Source of the DNA: an uncultured Verrucomicrobiota bacterium
GTDB lineage: Bacteria > Verrucomicrobiota > Kiritimatiellia > CAIVKH01
Assembly: GCA_937872895.1 (NCBI GenBank)
Contig: CALMUP010000020.1
Coordinates: 1 to 64,000, forward strand
Direction of reading: 5' to 3'
DNA length: 64,000 bases
In this document: positions 60,001 to 64,000 of the stretch, in pieces
Layout of the letters: each line of letters begins with the position of its first letter
Position numbering within the stretch: position 1 is the first letter of the stretch
Program-made: the position numbers and the translations under genes
The notes under the pieces: generated by a model
The model's input: the letters and a program-made list of their open reading frames with translations, nothing else
Told to the model about the DNA's origin: nothing
Database searches by the model: none

Positions 60001-61465
60001 GAGCCTGACCATTGAACGCACCTGGACCGCCGTTGACGCCAACGGTAATGCCGCCGAAGCCGTGCAGACCATCACCGTCACCGATGAAACCGCGCCGGTC
60101 TTGACGCTTCCCGCCGATGCCAGCATCGCCTGCGGTGCCTCGTCCGATCCCTCCGCCACCGGAACCGCCACCGCCACCGACGGATGCGGCGGCGATGTGA
60201 TCATCACCTATTCCGATGATGCGACCGAATCGGGAATCCTCCGTACCTGGACCGCCACCGATGCCTGCGGCAACGCCGCCTCCGGCGTGCAGACCATCAC
60301 CGGTAGCGCCGACACCATCGCCCCGGTCCTGACCGTCCCGGCCGACGCCACCGTCGCCTGCGGCGCTGACACCAGCGTCGACGTGCTCGGTTCCGCCACC
60401 GCCTCGGATGGGTGCGACCTCGATCCGGCCGTGTCGTTCAGCGATGCCGTCATCGCCGGCCCCTGCGCCGGTTCCTACCTGATCGAACGCACCTGGACCG
60501 CCGAAGACGACAACGGCAACACCGCCAGCGCCGTGCAGGTCATCACCGTGCTCGACGAAACCGCCCCGGTCCTTACCGTACCGGCGGATGTCGTGCTCGG
60601 CTGCGGCGCCTCCACCGCCCCGGCCAACACCGGCTTCGCCACCGCGACCGATGCCTGCTCCGCGCCGGTCGCCGTGACCTATGCGGATGAGCACGTGGAC
60701 GGTTCGATCATCCGCACCTGGACCGCGACCGACGCCTGTGGCAACGCCAGTTCGGCAGAGCAAGTCATAGCAGCGAGCGGTGGTGGCGGTGGTGCACCGG
60801 TCATCCATGTGAATCCCATCGTGGCCACCAGCGCCTTCGTCGGCCAGCCGGTGAACTACCCCATGCCGACCGCGACCTCCGCGTGCGACTCGAATGTCAC
60901 CGTGGTCTGCTCGCCAGCTCCCGGCTCCATCAAAGGACCCGGTCTGTACCAGATCACCTGCACTGCCATCGACTCGGCGGGAAATACCTCCACCAAGAAG
61001 TTCACCCTCGTGGTGCTGGAGTCCCTCCGCGTGGTCGTTGATTCACCGCTGAAGGACGACAACAAGGCCGACAACATCGAGACGGACGCCGACAAGGAAA
61101 ACAGCTTCCAGGTCGGTTCCACCCTCCCGGTGAAAGTCCGCCTGCTCGACTCCAAGGATCGCGACATGACCCTCCTGTACGGCCTGACCGTCAGCGTGAA
61201 GCTCGACGTATCCCACCGCCAGCCCGCAGCGAATGGATCGGCCTTGATCGCCAACCTGCCGGTCTCCTTCAGCGGTGTCGGCTGGTCCAATGGTCAGATG
61301 GCCTACAAGTTGTGTGACTTCCAATACAACCTGAAGACCGCCGGTTATCCCAAAGGCACGGAGAAGAACAACACCTTCATCCGCGCCCGGATCTCCGTCG
61401 AGTCGCTGCTCTTCCCCGGCGTGACCATCGGTGAGGAAGATGTTCTCCTTGAGAGCAAAAAATAA
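57086..61465 (+). CDS. Giant secreted surface protein with nine tandem repeats and an HYR domain
   Basis: The 1459-residue product starts at ATG 57086 after GGGGGA and has a long signal peptide (about 1-44, ending 'AGPASA|AG'). Residues 45-260 are a beta domain, about 260-510 Ig/PKD-like domains ('YTWVGPNLFLS', 'YEWTLEGDATY'). From about 515 to 1230 there are nine repeats of about 75-81 residues. Each has a proline start ('APVLTVPADATVACG'), 'SATDACDESPVVSYSD' and a closing 'WTAVDACGNFSEAVQVITV'. A HYR-like domain (about 1235-1311) follows, then a unique C-terminal domain. No sorting tail or membrane anchor is seen. Repeats 5-9 are most alike, pointing to recent duplication. An adhesive or matrix role is likely. 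Confidence 0.9.
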   Translation: MKRIGRLPEGTVGRSDTFRRHVSCLGMVALFGAAMMGGAGPASAAGFDRAADPVYADGILDVNGGSGFGAWQLNPVENSEDQGVVLGDSNTNGDAGGPGINTDDLAFGLYARNGMVTEAIRPFASPLAIGQSFSISFDNGWVEGDDSAQGVVLEDVDGVGRATFVIRAGSSTYLIEDGDGVLDTGIGFTDGGLDLTFLITSQDTYDLTVHALAEDFITVFEGRVLGGNPDAPMVAVRAFNANNFEEGSPGRDLFINNLELGCPDASECGITIAEGSDFVTPGSQNVFAGPENGEEFRWTLESNSSGASIVGPDNQQVVVIDNGGEPGFYDLSLEVVVDGCPQACLVGVTVDSLPAPEAGNNSPICEGEDLVLTASEIENATYTWVGPNLFLSTEQNPVVVSAELAAAGEYSVSASVNGSPSAIATTFVDINPAPECLISGEEVICPGTEQVVYYAPNDLVLYEWTLEGDATYENDPVGGVVRIIPAESGTFTLTLTIQDNNGCAVTCTRTVHIGDNVPPEITCPDEAAVAPGEDYSPDALGYAVAVDSCDGDPVISYSDEEVPGSCAGSTMVIRTWRAEDMYGNVATCEQVIHIQDVNGPTLEIPPSVNLTCGADTSPEALGFASALDDVDGAVAVTYQDEVYVLDCENFVVIERVWTAVDSCGNVSEDLQTITIEDTEAPVMVVPASVQLPSDADTSPEAIGFAVASDNCDGEIDIAFFDEIVEGACEQEYTINRFWFATDPCGNQAEGLQVIQVGNGPVTITVPDEAVFQCTDDLAPESIGFAEAIDGLGLAVELAYVDELIPGDCGGRFIVLRHWQAVDACGNPVEATQTIIIDDAVAPVITPPADATVDCNADISTEALGVATVEDACDEAPALSYSDTITPGEIAGVFTVERVWSAVDACGNFSEAVQVITVSDATAPELVVPADATLACGDDTSVEALGSASATDACDESPVVSYSDAVVPGACAASLTIERTWTAVDANGNAAEAVQTITVTDETAPVLTLPADASIACGASSDPSATGTATATDGCGGDVIITYSDDATESGILRTWTATDACGNAASGVQTITGSADTIAPVLTVPADATVACGADTSVDVLGSATASDGCDLDPAVSFSDAVIAGPCAGSYLIERTWTAEDDNGNTASAVQVITVLDETAPVLTVPADVVLGCGASTAPANTGFATATDACSAPVAVTYADEHVDGSIIRTWTATDACGNASSAEQVIAASGGGGGAPVIHVNPIVATSAFVGQPVNYPMPTATSACDSNVTVVCSPAPGSIKGPGLYQITCTAIDSAGNTSTKKFTLVVLESLRVVVDSPLKDDNKADNIETDADKENSFQVGSTLPVKVRLLDSKDRDMTLLYGLTVSVKLDVSHRQPAANGSALIANLPVSFSGVGWSNGQMAYKLCDFQYNLKTAGYPKGTEKNNTFIRARISVESLLFPGVTIGEEDVLLESKK

Positions 61466-61482
61466 ATAGTGGTCCATCGCCC

Positions 61483-61510
61483 GGATGGGAGCCGGCAACG
61501 GCTCCCATCC
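61483..61510 (+). terminator. First hairpin after the giant repeat-protein gene
   Basis: GGATGGGAGCC (61483-61493) and GGCTCCCATCC (61500-61510) form a perfect 11-bp stem with a 6-nt loop, 18 nt after the stop codon. No T-tract follows this one; it is probably the first part of a double terminator with the next hairpin. Confidence 0.6.
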
Positions 61511-61517
61511 ACTTCTT

Positions 61518-61548
61518 GGCCGCGGGTGGGACCACCCGCGGCCTTTTT
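61518..61548 (+). terminator. Rho-independent terminator of the giant repeat-protein gene
   Basis: A GC-rich stem of 11-12 bp (GGCCGCGGGTG with CACCCGCGGCC, 61518-61543) is followed directly by TTTTT (61544-61548). It separates the repeat-protein gene from the next promoter. The rest of the 356-bp gap (61466-61821) is AT-rich and holds a sigma-54-type element but no gene. Confidence 0.9.
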
Positions 61549-61781
61549 GTATCCTGTGTTCAGAATCGAACACCCGACTCCCTGATTTCGGGTAGGAATG
61601 ATCAAGTTTGTTTATCGAAAATTGGAAAAACCGACCGCTTCTTCCTCCGACATCTCCCTCAACCCTACGAGTGTCGTCCTGTCAGATGATATCGAAATAG
61701 AGTATAACTACCTTATTTATAGCAGGTTGTGTGCTGTTTTGCGGGATGATGCGCCTGATATAACGAGGGCGACCGGGCACA

Positions 61782-61797
61782 TGGCACGGCACCTGCT
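61782..61797 (+). promoter_or_regulatory. Sigma-54-type -24/-12 element of the calcium-repeat protein gene
   Basis: TGGCAC-GGCAC-CTGCT at 61782-61797 has a perfect -24 half and one mismatch in the -12 half. The predicted start (about 61808) falls immediately before AGGGGA (61809-61814), the ribosome site of the gene at 61822. A sigma-70-like TATAAC at 61759 is an alternative. Confidence 0.55.
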
Positions 61798-61821
61798 TTT
61801 TGAGAATTAGGGGAAATACTG

Positions 61822-62751
61822 ATGATGCAGCGATTGGACATGACAAACGTGAGAAGCGGTGGGGGTGCGCGCTGGCGCAGCCTGGCCGCCGTCCTCCTGT
61901 TTGTCCCGGGCTTGGTGTTGGCGTCATCCGCGGTTCCCGTCATCTCCCAGATGGTGACCGTTTCCAGTCCCGTGGTGGATGAATTCGGTCTGCGCCTGTT
62001 GGGCACCGATCCCGCTGCCGATTATTTTGGCCATGAGGTGGTGGAAGGGGATCTTGTGCAGATTTTCACCGCGACCGATGGCGTTGCCTACCCGCCCTCC
62101 ATCGAAGGGATGGCGGATCCCCGCAATACGCTCCTGCTGGAAACCCGCATCGGACGTGGTGCCTCGGTGGATCAGGCGAACCCCGGGATCTTTTCGGTGC
62201 ACCTCTCGCCGCGCCCTCCCGCCAACACCCGCCTGTTTGTCCGGATTTTCAATGCCCCGACGGTCGGTGAATCCTCCTACTATGCCGACTCGCAGGTGTT
62301 CACCGTCAGTTGGACGGTGGACTCGGTCTTTGTGGCCCAGATTACCTCGACGTCCAATCCCTTGGATGATGCGGATGATGACGGCGACTCCATCATCAAC
62401 TCCATGGAAAAGAGCATCGGCAGCGATCCGGGCCTGATCGATACCGATGGCGATGGCTTTACCGATGTCGAGGAAATGCTCGCCGGCACCAACCCGTCCG
62501 ATTCCGAATCGATGTTTGTCGTCGCCTCCGTGACCCCGGTCCCGCCGGAACACGTGCGCATTCGCTGGGCAACCGAAGCGGGACGCACCTATGCCATTGA
62601 ACGCCAGGATGGACTGATCGGGGAACATCCGGTTACCGTGGTCCGCACCCTCAAGGGCACCGGCGATGAAGCCGATGTCACCCTCGAAGTGACGGGCGAC
62701 GCGACCGCCTTCTACCGGGTGAAAGTATCGTTGAGTGAGGCATCCGAATAA
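61822..62751 (+). CDS. Secreted protein with calcium-binding (thrombospondin-3-like) repeats
   Basis: The 309-residue product has an N-terminal signal (about 1-36, ending 'LVLASS'), with ATG 61822 or 61825 as start after AGGGGA. Residues about 180-228 carry two Asp-rich calcium loops, 'DDADDDGDSIINSMEKSIGS' and 'DTDGDGFTDVEEMLAGTNPS', typical of thrombospondin type 3-like linkers in secreted bacterial proteins. The C-terminal 80 residues form a Fn3-like strand pattern ('HVRIRWATEAGRTYAIERQ'). It has no anchor. Its stop is 2 nt before the next start, so it is cotranscribed with the IgGFc-binding-like gene. Confidence 0.82.
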   Translation: MMQRLDMTNVRSGGGARWRSLAAVLLFVPGLVLASSAVPVISQMVTVSSPVVDEFGLRLLGTDPAADYFGHEVVEGDLVQIFTATDGVAYPPSIEGMADPRNTLLLETRIGRGASVDQANPGIFSVHLSPRPPANTRLFVRIFNAPTVGESSYYADSQVFTVSWTVDSVFVAQITSTSNPLDDADDDGDSIINSMEKSIGSDPGLIDTDGDGFTDVEEMLAGTNPSDSESMFVVASVTPVPPEHVRIRWATEAGRTYAIERQDGLIGEHPVTVVRTLKGTGDEADVTLEVTGDATAFYRVKVSLSEASE

Positions 62752-62753
62752 TC

Positions 62754-64000
62754 ATGGTTGAACACCCCGTCATCTCGTCGCGATCCCGAACCGGCACCCT
62801 GCGGCGTGCCCGCCTGCTTGTCGCCGCATGGGCCCTCGGCGGATGGGCCGCCGTCGCGCCCGCCCAGACCGTGGTGCAAACATTCTTCATGCCCTTCGAC
62901 GAGGCTGAAGTGAACGTCGCCCTGAATACCATCGACAACTTCGGCGGCGCGATCGGAAGCACCATCCGCAGCACCATCTCCATCGTCGGTGGTATCACCA
63001 ATACCGTGATCTACTGGGATCACTGGGAAGATGGCTACGAGGACAACATCCTCGCACCCACCCAGGCTACCACCCAGGTATGGGGTGACAACAACCCGGC
63101 CAACGGCATCCCACCCAGCTTCGGCGTTGACCGGGTCAACGAGGGTAGCATCATCTCCCTGATCAACGACATTCCCATCCCCCGCATCGCCACCAACATC
63201 TACTTCGATGCCCGTGACAAGATGTCGGTCACCCGCTGGGTCGCGGTATCCCGCTACCTGTATGCTCCGAATCCCGGCGAAGTGCTGGCCGATTCCGCCC
63301 AGGTGTATGACCGCAGTAAATACGGCTTCAACTTCCGCGCCCCGGTTGGCATCAATACCGGCACCAACCAGATGTTCGAGTACACCGCGATGCATGTCTC
63401 CGCCGGGTACAATTCAACCGTGGTACAGATCGATACCGACGCCGACGGAAACTTCGACGAGACCGTGTTCCTGAATGAAGGGGAAAACTATGTCACCCGC
63501 TTCACCTTCCAGGGCGCCCAGATTCAGGCGTCCAAGCCGGTACAGGCCCACCTGATCACCGGCGACATCGGCTCGAACTACGAAATGCGCTTTTTCGAGC
63601 TCTTTCCGAGCGGACAGTGGGACAACAATTACTACACCCCGGTGCACAGCATCGGAACCATCGCCACCGAAATCTACTTGTTCAATCCGAACCAGACCAA
63701 CATCGATGTCGTTTGTGCCACCCAATTCGCGACCAGCACGGTCAACATCGCCGCGAACAGCACGGCCATCTATCGGATGCCGACCAACCGGACCGGCGGC
63801 AACTTCTACAGCGTCGACGGCAGCCCGTTCGTCCCGGTATCGGCGACCGATGCCGGTCAACAGATCAGCGGCAACCAGGCTTACGACTGGGGCGCCGCCC
63901 TGGTGCCGGTACGCGCCCTGACCACCGTCAGCATCGTGCCGTGGGCGCCGGGCGCGGGCGGCAATCCGCTCTCCTCCAACAACGGCAACCCGATCTGGCT
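62754..64000 (+). CDS. Secreted IgGFc-binding-like surface protein (3' end beyond window)
   Basis: The open frame starts at ATG 62754, 2 nt after the upstream stop, and is still open at the window end (at least 415 residues). A signal peptide with a basic start is visible (about 1-40, ending 'AAVAPAQT'). The mature part has 'IYWDHWEDGYEDNI', 'NEGENYVTRFTFQGAQIQAS', 'KPVQAHLITGDIGSNYEMRF' and 'LFPSGQWDNNYYTPVHSIGT'. These resemble IgGFc-binding N-terminal domains of bacterial adhesins. Many such proteins in these phyla continue with DUF11 or similar repeats, which may lie outside. Not a short partial gene: no stop is near. Confidence 0.82.
   Translation, partial: MVEHPVISSRSRTGTLRRARLLVAAWALGGWAAVAPAQTVVQTFFMPFDEAEVNVALNTIDNFGGAIGSTIRSTISIVGGITNTVIYWDHWEDGYEDNILAPTQATTQVWGDNNPANGIPPSFGVDRVNEGSIISLINDIPIPRIATNIYFDARDKMSVTRWVAVSRYLYAPNPGEVLADSAQVYDRSKYGFNFRAPVGINTGTNQMFEYTAMHVSAGYNSTVVQIDTDADGNFDETVFLNEGENYVTRFTFQGAQIQASKPVQAHLITGDIGSNYEMRFFELFPSGQWDNNYYTPVHSIGTIATEIYLFNPNQTNIDVVCATQFATSTVNIAANSTAIYRMPTNRTGGNFYSVDGSPFVPVSATDAGQQISGNQAYDWGAALVPVRALTTVSIVPWAPGAGGNPLSSNNGNPIW

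Noticed and set aside
58632-60780. Non-coding tandem repeat or CRISPR-like array
   Set aside because: The repeats of about 230 bp stay in one open frame and encode protein repeats; the variation is mainly consistent with coding constraint.

Overview
The window is high-GC bacterial chromosome with tightly packed, mostly housekeeping genes and no phage, CRISPR, tRNA or rRNA that I can see. Several traits point to the PVC superphylum, most likely Verrucomicrobiota or Kiritimatiellota: a PEP-CTERM surface protein, palindromic 'accacggatgaacacggat' repeat modules, large HYR/LamG/IgGFc-binding-like secreted proteins, a DUF4912-GH57 pair, an Asp23/AmaP-like pair next to accBC, and an NqrM-like protein with ApbE. 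This placement is inference; there is no marker gene here that fixes the phylum.

Layout. 1-163: possible end of an IS21-like element. 164-8216: a secretin-N0-like secreted protein, a secreted protein of unknown function, a DUF4912 protein coupled to a GH57 glucan-branching enzyme, about 1 kb of palindromic repeat modules, and a GH31 alpha-glucosidase. 8460-10248: two overlapping secreted-protein genes, the first with a PEP-CTERM tail. 10255-19046: folE2, then a long plus-strand run cysS-tmk-holB-accB-accC-asp23-amaP-gmhA-pfkB joining translation, replication, fatty-acid synthesis, envelope stress and sugar phosphate metabolism. 19063-29151: an RlmM-like methyltransferase with a small zincin, a STAS/SpoIIE-phosphatase signalling pair, an ATGA-linked chain Nudix-Na/Pi transporter-DUF255, and nqrM-like/apbE/erpA-like genes. 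29326-37065: polX, rlmD, an M23 peptidase cluster, ilvD. 37077-41645: an unusual coupled trio (zinc metallopeptidase, ATP-grasp ligase, SGNH-hydrolase/TPR protein). 41650-48081: ligA, a lipoprotein, a KefB-like antiporter, psd-pssA. 48174-55756: pyrG-carA-guaA-carB, an operon-like glutamine-dependent nucleotide cluster. 55889-64000: a surface-protein locus (LamG protein, a 1459-residue protein with nine tandem repeats plus HYR, a calcium-repeat protein, and an IgGFc-binding-like protein that runs off the window).

The most interesting signal is regulatory. Four genes or gene pairs for secreted proteins (8460, 56659 minus, 57086, 61822) each have a sigma-54-type -24/-12 element of the form TGGCA(C/T)-N5-(T/C/G)TGCT just upstream, while the housekeeping genes do not appear to. 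This suggests an RpoN-controlled surface/exosortase regulon spread over at least two loci. The second candidate for something undescribed is the zincin/ATP-grasp/SGNH-TPR cassette at 37-41.6 kb.
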